Of a DNA stretch of 16,871 nt, positions 1-7,064 are shown in pieces; the first letter of the stretch is position 1; every line of letters begins with the position of its first letter. The notes under the pieces were generated by a model. The model had not been told where the DNA came from, made no database searches, and was given only the letters and a program-made list of their open reading frames with translations. The stretch spans positions 1 through 16,871 of the forward strand of contig DASRNM010000091.1 in NCBI GenBank assembly GCA_035647435.1, given 5' to 3'. The translations under genes and the position numbers were made by a program. Source of the stretch: JAAZFZ01 sp035647435. Lineage in GTDB: Bacteria > Bacillota > Clostridia > Oscillospirales > Acutalibacteraceae.

Positions 1-18
1 AAAAAATGGAGGTATAGT

Positions 19-1494
19 ATGAAAAAACTTAGTATAAAATTTATAAGTTTTATGCTCGTTGCGTCGCTTCTGATTTGCTCTTCTTTTAGTATCGGAGCAA
101 TAGGATATAATGTTGATGAAGACATTACAAGAGTTAATACAACTTTTTATGGTGACAGTAAAACTACAAAAGGTTTTTGTTGGTACACGTCCGATGAATG
201 CAACAGCGATGTTCAAGTTGTTCCAACCGCTTCTTTTAACGGTTCGTTTAACAATGCCGTTACCTTTTCGGGCACTGGTAGGGAATTTAAGGGCAATTAT
301 TTCCACAAAGTTGACATCGACTCCCTTCAACCGGGCACCGAATACGCATACCGTGTGGGCGATGCCTCAGCAAATTCGTGGAGTGATATCGGTAAATTTG
401 TAACCGACGGCAACGACAATAAGTTTTCATTCATAGCAATTGCCGACGTTCAGGCAAGCAATCGAGAAAACTTTGCAAAAGCCGCAAAGGTAATGCAATC
501 AGCTATCGACACTTGCCCAGAAGCAGAGTTTGTAATCAACCTCGGTGACTATGTGAACGATTGCACAAACGACGAGTGGGATTGGTTCTTTGACGAGTTT
601 AAGTTTGCAAACATGAGCATGACCAGTGTCCCGGTTGCAGGCAACCATGACGGCAACCTTAAATGGAACTGGTTTAACAATCTTTTTAACCTCAACTCAC
701 CTGAGGGAAGCAGCACGACTACAGGCGTTTACTATTCTTTTGATTACGGCAATGCTCACTTTGCAGTGCTCAACTCAAATGATATGTACCCCATGTCACA
801 GCAGCAGATAAACTGGCTCAAAAACGACATGAATGCCTCCGACGCAGACTGGAAAATAGTTTTACTGCACAGGTCGTTATATTCCGCAGGCAAAAACATA
901 AACAAGCCCGACACCTTGATAATGAGAAATGTCCTTATCCCCGTCATAGACGAGTTGGGCATTGACGTTGTAATGGCAGGCCATGACCATATGTATATGA
1001 GAACACACCAAGTCAAAAACGACGCAGTCGTTGAAGATGTTGATTATATTACCGAGTATTATAAAGGTGAAGAAATTGTTTTTGCGTCTAACCCCGACGG
1101 CACTGTCAACATCCTCCCGAGCACAGCTGGAACAAAAAGATATGCTGTAAACGACAACGCAATTTCACCTATACCTGAAGCTGCGGCAGAAGCCTTTTCA
1201 ACAAGGGACTGGGGTGGCTGTTACACAACAGTGACAATTGATAATGACAAGTTTATTTATAAAGCATATATCCGTGACGATGAGACAGGGGAAATCGAGC
1301 TCGTTGACGAATATGCAATCAAAAAAACAATGGGGCAAAACACTGTTGACCCTAACTACGAGCCATTACCGACAGATTTCTATTCAAACATTATGCCTAA
1401 CATAACAAGCTTTGTTACTGAATTTACAAAGGTTCTTAGCAAGTATTTGTTTGTAATTGTACCTGCACTTATCAAGGACGCAATCGGTTTATAA
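19..1494 (+). CDS. Secreted purple-acid-phosphatase-like metallophosphoesterase
   Basis: A 491-aa exported phosphoesterase that probably releases phosphate from organic phosphate esters outside the cell membrane; the substrate cannot be read from sequence. Residues 1-27 form a signal peptide (KK, then a hydrophobic core, cleavage possible after Ala27). Residues about 35-130 look like the fibronectin-like N-terminal domain of purple acid phosphatases, with the typical 'L.PGTEYAYRVGD' at 103-115. The metallophosphatase core follows with all metal motifs: D143 (ADVQ), GD at 176-177, GNHD at 208-211, H284 and GHDH at 321-324. The extreme C-terminus (about 455-491) is hydrophobic or amphipathic and may hold the enzyme at the membrane (inference). 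The start is fixed by GGAGG at 9-13. The gene is followed directly by a hairpin terminator and its promoter lies outside the window. Family assignment is firm; function is general only. Confidence 0.88.
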   Translation: MKKLSIKFISFMLVASLLICSSFSIGAIGYNVDEDITRVNTTFYGDSKTTKGFCWYTSDECNSDVQVVPTASFNGSFNNAVTFSGTGREFKGNYFHKVDIDSLQPGTEYAYRVGDASANSWSDIGKFVTDGNDNKFSFIAIADVQASNRENFAKAAKVMQSAIDTCPEAEFVINLGDYVNDCTNDEWDWFFDEFKFANMSMTSVPVAGNHDGNLKWNWFNNLFNLNSPEGSSTTTGVYYSFDYGNAHFAVLNSNDMYPMSQQQINWLKNDMNASDADWKIVLLHRSLYSAGKNINKPDTLIMRNVLIPVIDELGIDVVMAGHDHMYMRTHQVKNDAVVEDVDYITEYYKGEEIVFASNPDGTVNILPSTAGTKRYAVNDNAISPIPEAAAEAFSTRDWGGCYTTVTIDNDKFIYKAYIRDDETGEIELVDEYAIKKTMGQNTVDPNYEPLPTDFYSNIMPNITSFVTEFTKVLSKYLFVIVPALIKDAIGL

Positions 1495-1511
1495 TCGAAT
1501 ATAAATTAAAC

Positions 1512-1546
1512 AAACTGCCCCATTACGAGAAGTAATGAGGCAGTTT
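1512..1546. terminator. Bidirectional intrinsic terminator between convergent genes
   Basis: 15-nt arms (1512-1526 and 1532-1546) with one mismatch surround a 5-nt loop, and T-rich DNA follows on both sides. It lies 18 nt after the phosphatase stop codon. Read on the minus strand, the single C/A mismatch becomes a G-U wobble, and the hairpin can also end the coat-protein operon coming from the other side. Confidence 0.85.
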
Positions 1547-1629
1547 TTGTATCTGAAAGTTTTTGCGCATTTATTCATTGTTAAGAACAATGTTCATAGT
1601 GCAACCTCTGTTCTTGACTCTGAATAAAA

Positions 1630-1872
1630 TCAGTTTGCGTATTTCTGTTTTAGTTGCTGAATTTTCTGTTGATCCACTTGCTCTGTCGGATACCAACCTT
1701 TTGCGGTCATCTTTTTATAAATTTCATCTTGCATTGTCAAGGAATCGGCGAGTGAGGAATTGAAAGCGCTGTGAACATTTGCTGTACCTGCTTCTATGGT
1801 GCCATGCATATAAACTCCACATGCACCCTTTGTTGTGAACAGCAAATTTTCCATAATGCATTTGTCGTCCAT
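1630..1872 (-). CDS. Spore coat protein, CotF C-terminal-half type (80 aa)
   Basis: An 80-aa protein of the Coat F family, expected in the proteinaceous coat of the endospore. The visible family signature is the run 'HGTIEAGTANVHSAF' (about 23-37), then 'SLTMQDEIYKKM' (44-55) and 'KGWYP' (58-62), followed by a Gln/Lys-rich tail. It reads as two amphipathic helices. It is about half the length of Bacillus CotF (about 160 aa, from memory) and matches that protein's C-terminal half; the N-terminal half is supplied by the 57-aa gene 22 nt upstream. The start is set by AAGGAGG at 1880-1886, 7 nt from ATG. Being second in a two-gene operon, it probably shares the first gene's sporulation-specific promoter, which I could not identify. 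Family call strong, exact coat layer unknown. Confidence 0.82.
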   Translation of the reverse strand: MDDKCIMENLLFTTKGACGVYMHGTIEAGTANVHSAFNSSLADSLTMQDEIYKKMTAKGWYPTEQVDQQKIQQLKQKYAN

Positions 1873-1894
1873 TGCTAAACCTCCTTTTCTAAAA

Positions 1895-2068
1895 CTATAT
1901 TAATTGATAAAGTCGATTGAAAATCTGCTGATGCTTGCTTGCTGACTGCTGAGCAAATTGTCTTAGCTCTGGGTCTTGTAGATTCTGCGCGGCGTGTTGA
2001 CACTGTGTAATTAGAAATTTTTCGTGCCCCAGTGCGTCTTCAAGATAAAGCAATTCTTTAGAACTCAT
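1895..2068 (-). CDS. Small spore coat protein, CotF N-terminal-half type (57 aa)
   Basis: A 57-aa ORF beginning MSSKELLYLEDALGHEK, with no cysteine pattern or signal peptide. It reads as a two-helix hairpin: residues 4-30, a turn at 'LQDPELRQ' (30-37), then residues 38-57. The 'DPELRQ' turn with its flanking helices resembles the N-terminal half of Bacillus CotF ('KDPQLRQL', from memory), as found in ferritin-like coat proteins. A strong GGGAGGTG at 2077-2084 lies 8 nt before the ATG, and the CotF-like gene follows 22 nt after the stop, so the two are co-transcribed. The gene is real despite its size: it has a good ribosome binding site, an unbroken frame and a matching partner. I infer that its product associates with the 80-aa protein in the spore coat. 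Confidence 0.75.
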   Translation of the reverse strand: MSSKELLYLEDALGHEKFLITQCQHAAQNLQDPELRQFAQQSASKHQQIFNRLYQLI

Positions 2069-2163
2069 TATGAATCACCTCCCGTATTAAGATTTGCAAA
2101 AAAAATCTATCTATTCCTCAACAAATATATTGTGCAAAAATTTTAATTTTATAAATAACAAAA

Positions 2164-2193
2164 TCCGATGCAACTCCTATGTTGACAATCGGA
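2164..2193. promoter_or_regulatory. Dyad over the glpK promoter -35 box (candidate operator)
   Basis: Outer arms TCCGAT (2164-2169) and ATCGGA (2188-2193) are perfect. Inner arms CAAC (2171-2174) and GTTG (2181-2184) surround TCCTAT. The right side overlaps the -35 hexamer at 2182-2187, a position typical for a repressor. A hairpin in a coat-side transcript is the alternative. The binding protein is unknown. Confidence 0.4.
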
Positions 2194-2210
2194 CTTTACA
2201 AGGATATTAT
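2182..2210 (+). promoter_or_regulatory. SigA-type promoter of glpK
   Basis: TTGACA at 2182-2187, a 17-nt spacer, and TATTAT at 2205-2210. The -35 is perfect and the -10 matches 5 of 6. Transcription would start near 2217, giving a leader of about 30 nt, too short for a GlpP-type antitermination leader or a riboswitch. Confidence 0.78.
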
Positions 2211-2247
2211 TAAAGGGTAGTAATCTATATAATCGGGAGGGAAACAA

Positions 2248-3762
2248 ATGGTAAGGCGCAATTATGTATTGGCTCTCGACCAAGGCACAACAAGTTCTCG
2301 TGCAATTGTTTTTGATAAACAAGGGAGAATAATATCAAGCTCTCAAAATGAATTTGAACAAATTTACCCGCAATCCGGCTGGGTTGAACATGACGCAATG
2401 GAGATACTGTACAGTCAAATACACTCCGTCACAAGTGCACTTTCAAGTGGTAAATGTAACGCCTCGGATATTGCTTGCATAGGCATAACAAACCAGAGAG
2501 AAACCACAATTTTGTGGGATAGGCAAACGGGCAAACCTATCTATAATGCAATCGTCTGGCAATGTCGAAGAACTGCCGATTTTTGCGAAAAACTCAAAGC
2601 TGAAGGGCTCGGAGGCTATGTCAAAGAAAAAACAGGTCTGCTTATTGATGCCTATTTTTCGGCAACAAAAATAAAATGGATACTTGACAATGTTCCCGAG
2701 GCGAGGGCGCTTGCTAATTCGGGCAGGCTTTTGTTTGGCACCGTTGAAACATGGCTTATTTGGAACTTAACGGGTGGCAAGGTACATGTTACGGATTATT
2801 CAAACGCTTCAAGAACAATGCTTTTTGATGTTGATAAGCTTTGTTGGGATAAATATCTTTGTGAAAAACTCGATATACCAATGAACATTTTACCCAAACC
2901 TGTACCATCGAGCATGGTATACGGCACTGTCTCGCCAAACATTTTAGGTATTGAGGAACTTTCGGGCGTGCCTATAAGCGGGGCAATCGGCGACCAACCC
3001 GCCGCTCTTTTCGGTCAGGCATGCTTTGAGCCTGGTCAAGCGAAAAACACCTATGGCACAGGCTGTTTTTTACTTATGAACACAGGCAAAAAAAGGGTGG
3101 TTTCCGAAAACAACCTGCTCACAGGTGTAGCGTGGGGCATAGGCAACGATGTTGAATACGCCATTGAGGGCAGCGCATTCAATGCAGGCTCTGTTATAAA
3201 ATGGTTGCGTGACGAGTTGCTTTTGATTGACAAGGCAAGCCGTTGCGATGAGCTTGCAGAGAGCGTACCCGATTCAAACGGAATATATATTGTGCCCGCC
3301 TTTACGGGACTTGGCGCACCTTATTGGGACATGTATGCAAGGGGTATAATTGTCGGGTTAACAAGAGGTGTCAACAGGGCACATATTTCAAGAGCGGTAC
3401 TCGAATGCATTACATTTCAGATGACGGATTTGCTTGAAGCAATGTCAGCCGATTCGGGAATAAAATTTTCAGAGCTTCGTGTTGACGGAGGTGCAAGCGT
3501 CAGCAATATTATGTTACAAATTCAAGCCGATATGATTCAAGCTAAGGTTGATCGCCCAAAAATAATTGAAACCACTGCCTTAGGCGCCGCATACCTTGCA
3601 GGGATTGCGGTCGGTTATTGGAAAGACAAAGAAGACATTCAAAGCAACAGAGAGTCGGACCGTGTTTTTGTACCAAAAATGGGCTTGGAAGAAAGAAACA
3701 AACTTTATAGCGGCTGGAAAAGAGCTGTCGAACGCTCTTTGAATTGGGCAGAGCGTGCATAG
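2248..3762 (+). CDS. glpK: Glycerol kinase
   Basis: Cytoplasmic FGGY-family kinase that makes sn-glycerol 3-phosphate from glycerol and ATP, trapping glycerol for catabolism or lipid synthesis. At 504 aa it has the normal family length. Visible motifs: the N-terminal phosphate-binding 'DQGTTSSR' (11-18), 'PQSGWVEHDA' (41-50), the glycerol-contacting R84-E85 in NQRET, Y136 in 'DAYFSATK', 'GDQPAALFGQ' from 248 with D249, and the C-terminal FGGY element 'DGGASVSN'. No His occurs in the stretch of about 35 residues before GDQ, where Gram-positive glycerol kinases carry the His phosphorylated by PTS HPr, so that activation may be absent (inference). GGGAGG at 2235-2240 sets the start. The malic enzyme gene follows after 33 nt and is probably co-transcribed. 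No glycerol facilitator or glycerol-3-phosphate dehydrogenase gene lies beside it. Confidence 0.97.
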   Translation: MVRRNYVLALDQGTTSSRAIVFDKQGRIISSSQNEFEQIYPQSGWVEHDAMEILYSQIHSVTSALSSGKCNASDIACIGITNQRETTILWDRQTGKPIYNAIVWQCRRTADFCEKLKAEGLGGYVKEKTGLLIDAYFSATKIKWILDNVPEARALANSGRLLFGTVETWLIWNLTGGKVHVTDYSNASRTMLFDVDKLCWDKYLCEKLDIPMNILPKPVPSSMVYGTVSPNILGIEELSGVPISGAIGDQPAALFGQACFEPGQAKNTYGTGCFLLMNTGKKRVVSENNLLTGVAWGIGNDVEYAIEGSAFNAGSVIKWLRDELLLIDKASRCDELAESVPDSNGIYIVPAFTGLGAPYWDMYARGIIVGLTRGVNRAHISRAVLECITFQMTDLLEAMSADSGIKFSELRVDGGASVSNIMLQIQADMIQAKVDRPKIIETTALGAAYLAGIAVGYWKDKEDIQSNRESDRVFVPKMGLEERNKLYSGWKRAVERSLNWAERA

Positions 3763-3795
3763 AAGATTAATAACTAAAAAACTTCGGAGGAAACA

Positions 3796-4965
3796 ATGAA
3801 CTATTTAAAGGAATCACTTAAGCTTCACTACGAATTAAAAGGAAAGCTTGAAATAAAATCAAGGGCATCGGTTAAAGACAAGGACGAGCTTTCTCTTGCA
3901 TACACGCCTGGGGTTGCACAACCCTGTCTTGAGATCCAAAAAGATATTAATAAAAGCTTCGAGCTTACAAGGCGTTGGAACACGGTTGCGGTTGTAACAG
4001 ACGGCACTGCAGTGCTTGGATTAGGTGATATCGGCCCTGAGGCAGGCATGCCGGTTATGGAAGGGAAATGTGTTCTCTTCAAAGAATTCGGCGGAGTTGA
4101 TGCAATACCTCTTTGTATCCGTTCAAAGGACGTTGATGAAATAGTTAACACAATCTTACTGATTTCGGGAAGTTTCGGTGGAATAAACCTTGAGGATATT
4201 TCTGCTCCTCGCTGTTTCGAGATAGAGAAAAAGCTCAAAGAAAAATCAGATATCCCTATTTTTCATGACGACCAACACGGCACGGCTGTCGTCTGCACCG
4301 CCGCTGTAATGAATGCTTTGAAATTGGTGGGCAAAAGCTTCGGTGATTGTTCCGTTATTTTCAGCGGTTCGGGGGCAGCGGGCGTTGCTATCGCAAAGCT
4401 GTTTTTATCACTTGGGGTTAAAGATATCATAATGTGTGACCGCAATGGAATAATCTGCAACGGTGACAAACTCACCCCGGCAAAACAGGAAATTGCACTG
4501 TTCACAAACAAAACAGGGAAAAAAGGCAGCCTTGCAGACGCAATGAAGGGAGCAGATATATTTGTCGGAGTTTCTGCACCTGGGGTAGTAACACAGGATA
4601 TGGTCGCTTCAATGGCAGAAAACGCAATAGTGATGCCAATGGCAAACCCAGTGCCCGAAATTATGCCCGACCTTGCAATTAAGGCAGGCGCAAAAGTTGT
4701 CGGCACGGGTAGGAGCGATTTCCCAAATCAAATCAACAATGTTCTTGCATTCCCCGGCATATTCAGAGGAACTCTGGATGTTCGTGCAAGCGATATCAAT
4801 GAGGAAATGAAAATAGCCGCCGCACAAGCAATAGCTTCACTTGTTTCAGACAGCGAATTGTCACCTGATTATATTTTGCCAAGGGCTTTCGACGACAGAG
4901 TCGGCAAAACGGTAGCCAAAGCCGTTGCGCAAGCGGCAAAACAAAGTGGAGTCGCAAGGATATAA
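3796..4965 (+). CDS. Malic enzyme (oxaloacetate-decarboxylating malate dehydrogenase)
   Basis: A 389-aa cytoplasmic enzyme converting malate to pyruvate and CO2 while reducing NAD(P). It is the short bacterial form, without the C-terminal phosphotransacetylase domain of MaeB. Catalytic Tyr36 ('LAYTPGVAQPC'), catalytic Lys91 ('MPVMEGKCVLFK') and the metal ligands E133-D134 ('LEDISAPRC') and D158-D159 ('FHDDQHGTA') are present. The Rossmann motif is GSGAAG at 191-196. Coenzyme preference cannot be settled by eye. GGAGG at 3786-3790 sets the start. It lies 33 nt after glpK with no terminator between, so glycerol entry and the malate-pyruvate node are probably expressed together; a hairpin terminator follows. 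Bacillus homologues include MaeA, MalS and YtsJ, but I cannot choose among them. Confidence 0.95.
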   Translation: MNYLKESLKLHYELKGKLEIKSRASVKDKDELSLAYTPGVAQPCLEIQKDINKSFELTRRWNTVAVVTDGTAVLGLGDIGPEAGMPVMEGKCVLFKEFGGVDAIPLCIRSKDVDEIVNTILLISGSFGGINLEDISAPRCFEIEKKLKEKSDIPIFHDDQHGTAVVCTAAVMNALKLVGKSFGDCSVIFSGSGAAGVAIAKLFLSLGVKDIIMCDRNGIICNGDKLTPAKQEIALFTNKTGKKGSLADAMKGADIFVGVSAPGVVTQDMVASMAENAIVMPMANPVPEIMPDLAIKAGAKVVGTGRSDFPNQINNVLAFPGIFRGTLDVRASDINEEMKIAAAQAIASLVSDSELSPDYILPRAFDDRVGKTVAKAVAQAAKQSGVARI

Positions 4966-4971
4966 AGCAAA

Positions 4972-4999
4972 AACCGCTCGTTCAGTTGAACGAGCGGTT
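4972..4999. terminator. Bidirectional intrinsic terminator
   Basis: Perfect 13-nt arms (4972-4984 AACCGCTCGTTCA and 4987-4999) form a GC-rich hairpin. It starts 6 nt after the malic enzyme stop. On the minus strand it is followed by TTTTTGC, so it also fits the end of the ferredoxin gene, whose stop is 14 nt away. Confidence 0.88.
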
Positions 5000-5013
5000 A
5001 AAGTTTAAAAACT

Positions 5014-5184
5014 TTACTCTGCATGAGGTGCATCAACAGGACAAACATCGGCACAAGCGCCGCAATCTATGCAAAGCTCTGCATTGATAACATATTTCCC
5101 ATCGCCCTCGGAGATAGCTTCAGTAGGGCATTCGGCTTCACAAGCACCACAAGAGATACAATCATCATTAATTACATAAGCCAT
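5014..5184 (-). CDS. Clostridial-type 2[4Fe-4S] ferredoxin (56 aa)
   Basis: A 56-aa low-potential electron carrier that shuttles electrons between cytoplasmic oxidoreductases such as pyruvate:ferredoxin oxidoreductase and hydrogenase; the actual partners are not visible here. Two complete cluster motifs are present: C9-x2-C12-x2-C15-x3-C19-P and C38-x2-C41-x2-C44-x3-C48-P, the classic duplicated pattern, with the usual pseudo-repeat (MAYVINDDCISCGAC / YVINAELCIDCGAC). The length matches clostridial ferredoxins (about 55 aa). AGGAGGT at 5194-5200 lies 9 nt before the ATG. The gene is monocistronic: it has its own promoter upstream and a terminator just after the stop. The family call is close to certain. 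Confidence 0.96.
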   Translation of the reverse strand: MAYVINDDCISCGACEAECPTEAISEGDGKYVINAELCIDCGACADVCPVDAPHAE

Positions 5185-5214
5185 AAGTTTTTACCTCCTT
5201 TTTAAACTAAAAAT

Positions 5215-5242
5215 ATTGTAACACATACTGTATTAAAATCAA
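5215..5242 (-). promoter_or_regulatory. Promoter of the ferredoxin gene
   Basis: On the minus strand, TTGATT (5237-5242), a 16-nt spacer, then TACAAT (5215-5220) preceded by TGT, an extended -10. A second, weaker candidate lies upstream: TTGACA at 5274-5279 with a TATAAA-like box at 5249-5254, spacing 19. Confidence 0.6.
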
Positions 5243-5304
5243 GTGCTTTTTATAAGATAACGTTCAAAAACAATGTCAAAATTGTAAGACTTTTTTTGCT
5301 AACA

Positions 5305-6171
5305 TCAGTCCTCAATACCTTTGAGCGCTTCGAGCTCCTTCCGCTCGACTCTGATTTTGGAATCCCTCACAACTTTAATGTCTCTGAGAAGATACGTTGT
5401 TGGGATATCATCGGGGCGACGGGCAAGCTTAACCTTGATTTTACCCGATAACACATTGCTTTCGAGAACTTTGCCTCTCCCGTCTACTGTTTCAACTATT
5501 GCGCCGGGTTTTGGTGTGATTTTAAGCAAGTGATCATACGATTCCTGCTCGTGCTTCAAACAGCACATTAACCTACCACAGGTACCGCTGATTTTTACGG
5601 GGTTAAGAGAAAGACCTTGCTCCTTCGCCATTTTTATTGAAACGGGCTGAAACTCGCCCATGTGTGAACTGCAACAAAACGATCGGCCACAAATTCCAAG
5701 CCCGCCGACCATCTTTGCTTCATCTCTTACGCCTATTTGTCTGAGCTCAATGCGTGTGCGGAACACGCTCGCCAAATCCTTAACAAGCTCCCTGAAATCC
5801 ACTCTCCCGTCAGCGGTGAAGTAGAACAAAATCTTGCTGCCGTCAAAGGTGTATTCAACATTAACAAGCTTCATGTCAAGCTTATGATAAGCAATTTTTT
5901 TAAGGCAAAGGTCAAAAGCCTCTTTTTCTTTTTTTTCATTGCTCTTTACAACCTCCAAATCTTCGGGGGTTGCTTTTCTTATCATCATTTTAAGGGGCTT
6001 GACAATGCTTTCATCGTCGACCTCACGGTTTTCGAGTGCTACCTCTCCACATTCAACACCTCTCGATGTTTCGACAATAACATTGTCCCCCTTCTCCAGC
6101 TGTTCGCTGTTGGGGTCAAAATAATATACTTTACCGACCTCTTTGAATCTTACGCCAATAATTTCTGCCAT
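5305..6171 (-). CDS. ricT: RicT (YaaT), PSP1-domain regulator of RNase Y
   Basis: A 288-aa PSP1-family protein. In Bacillus its homologue joins RicA and RicF in an iron-sulfur complex that directs RNase Y processing of mRNA and affects sporulation, competence and biofilm formation. Six conserved cysteines stand in two clusters: C161, C166 and C167 ('GICGRSFCC') and C198, C203 and C204 ('TCGRLMCC'), plus the PSP1 core 'VGGLGICGRSFCCSS'. I chose the ATG at 6171 because GGAGGT lies 7 nt before it. The ATG at 6183 would overlap that same ribosome binding site and add only four residues. It is the third gene of darA-holB-ricT, 19 nt after holB, the same order as in Bacillus (where yaaR lies between yaaQ and holB). 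No clear terminator follows. Confidence 0.9.
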   Translation of the reverse strand: MAEIIGVRFKEVGKVYYFDPNSEQLEKGDNVIVETSRGVECGEVALENREVDDESIVKPLKMMIRKATPEDLEVVKSNEKKEKEAFDLCLKKIAYHKLDMKLVNVEYTFDGSKILFYFTADGRVDFRELVKDLASVFRTRIELRQIGVRDEAKMVGGLGICGRSFCCSSHMGEFQPVSIKMAKEQGLSLNPVKISGTCGRLMCCLKHEQESYDHLLKITPKPGAIVETVDGRGKVLESNVLSGKIKVKLARRPDDIPTTYLLRDIKVVRDSKIRVERKELEALKGIED

Positions 6172-6190
6172 ATATACCTCCATTCATAAC

Positions 6191-7060
6191 CTATTGCCAA
6201 AGCTTATAGCAAAGCGATGTTATTAAAAGGTTATGATTTGAATTTTTCTGGACATTATCAAAAATCATGCCGACAGTTTCTATCATCGACAAGAGCTTTT
6301 TTTCTGTATATCTTTGTGATAACTTTAAAGCTTCATCGGGAGCACACGATATCGGTTTGCCCCTATATTTTATAACAAGCGCATCTCTAAAAACAAGCTT
6401 TAATTCGGACAAGCAAAGTTCAAAAAGCTCCTTGTCCTTTTCAAAAGCAGCTGTTTTTTTCATCAGCTCATATTCATTCGAGCCGCATGCCGCAAGTGCA
6501 ATCTCGCCAGCAACTTTTTTTGCTTCTAACGTTTTCTCGTCTTCGTTCTCAAAAGATGCATCTCCAAGCCCAAAAACAGTTGAACGAGAAAGAACGGTGG
6601 TCAAAAGAGAACCTTTACTTTCGCAAAGAAGAATAAAGCTCACAAACTTCGGCGGTTCTTCAAGCGTTTTCAAAATCGCATTTTGTGCCTGCACTGACAT
6701 TGAATGAGCGTTGACAAGAATATATACCTTGCGTTCAGCCTCGTTGGGCAAAATATAAACATCTCTTCGCAAATCCCTAATTTTATCAACATGAAAGCTT
6801 CTTGCAGATTCGCCACCCTCAATTTCCATAACATCGGGGTGAAAACCAGCGTTGAATTTGACACAGTTGTCACAATGCCCGCAAGGACGTTCGCTTTTGC
6901 CCGAGCAAACAAGGGTATTTGCAATAAACTTTGAAAGGGCAAGCCTTTGCTGCGAATCGCCACCCTCCAAAATAATAGAATGCGGCAACTTTCCGCTGTT
7001 TAAAGCAGACATGAGACTCTGTTGCGTATTTTTATTTTTAACCCAATCTTTAAAATTCAT
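6191..7060 (-). CDS. holB: DNA polymerase III subunit delta' (clamp loader)
   Basis: A 289-aa AAA+ family subunit of the clamp loader that places the beta sliding clamp on DNA. Visible are the start 'MNFKDWVKNKNTQQSLMSAL', the zinc-binding cysteines C52, C60, C63 and C66 ('CSGKSERPCGHCDNC'), 'VDKIRDLRR', and 'QAQNAILKTLEEPP' in the Walker B/sensor region. The Walker A site is eroded ('GGDSQQRL', no Lys), and the usual SRC arginine-finger motif reads SRS ('LSRSTVFGL'), so it probably does not bind ATP itself. Start: the ATG at 7060 is 4 nt after the darA stop and lacks a clear Shine-Dalgarno, suggesting coupled re-initiation. An ATG at 7090, inside darA, would add ten residues and has no ribosome binding site either. 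Confidence 0.88.
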   Translation of the reverse strand: MNFKDWVKNKNTQQSLMSALNSGKLPHSIILEGGDSQQRLALSKFIANTLVCSGKSERPCGHCDNCVKFNAGFHPDVMEIEGGESARSFHVDKIRDLRRDVYILPNEAERKVYILVNAHSMSVQAQNAILKTLEEPPKFVSFILLCESKGSLLTTVLSRSTVFGLGDASFENEDEKTLEAKKVAGEIALAACGSNEYELMKKTAAFEKDKELFELCLSELKLVFRDALVIKYRGKPISCAPDEALKLSQRYTEKKLLSMIETVGMIFDNVQKNSNHNLLITSLCYKLWQ

Positions 7061-7064
7061 AACA

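Noticed and set aside
55..90. Lipobox in the phosphatase signal peptide (SLLIC)
   Set aside because: The residue before Cys20 is Ile, not Gly, Ala or Ser, so lipoprotein processing is unlikely.
4263..4706. Long antisense open frame (147 aa) opposite the malic enzyme
   Set aside because: It mirrors a strongly coding gene, has no ribosome binding site, and its Ala/Ser/Pro-rich composition is typical of a shadow frame.
6172..6183. Upstream ATG of ricT at 6183
   Set aside because: That ATG overlaps the GGAGGT that serves the ATG at 6171, so the shorter form is the likely protein.
5737..6189. 150-aa plus-strand frame opposite ricT
   Set aside because: It lies over a conserved gene with intact cysteine motifs on the other strand and has a phenylalanine-rich low-complexity composition.
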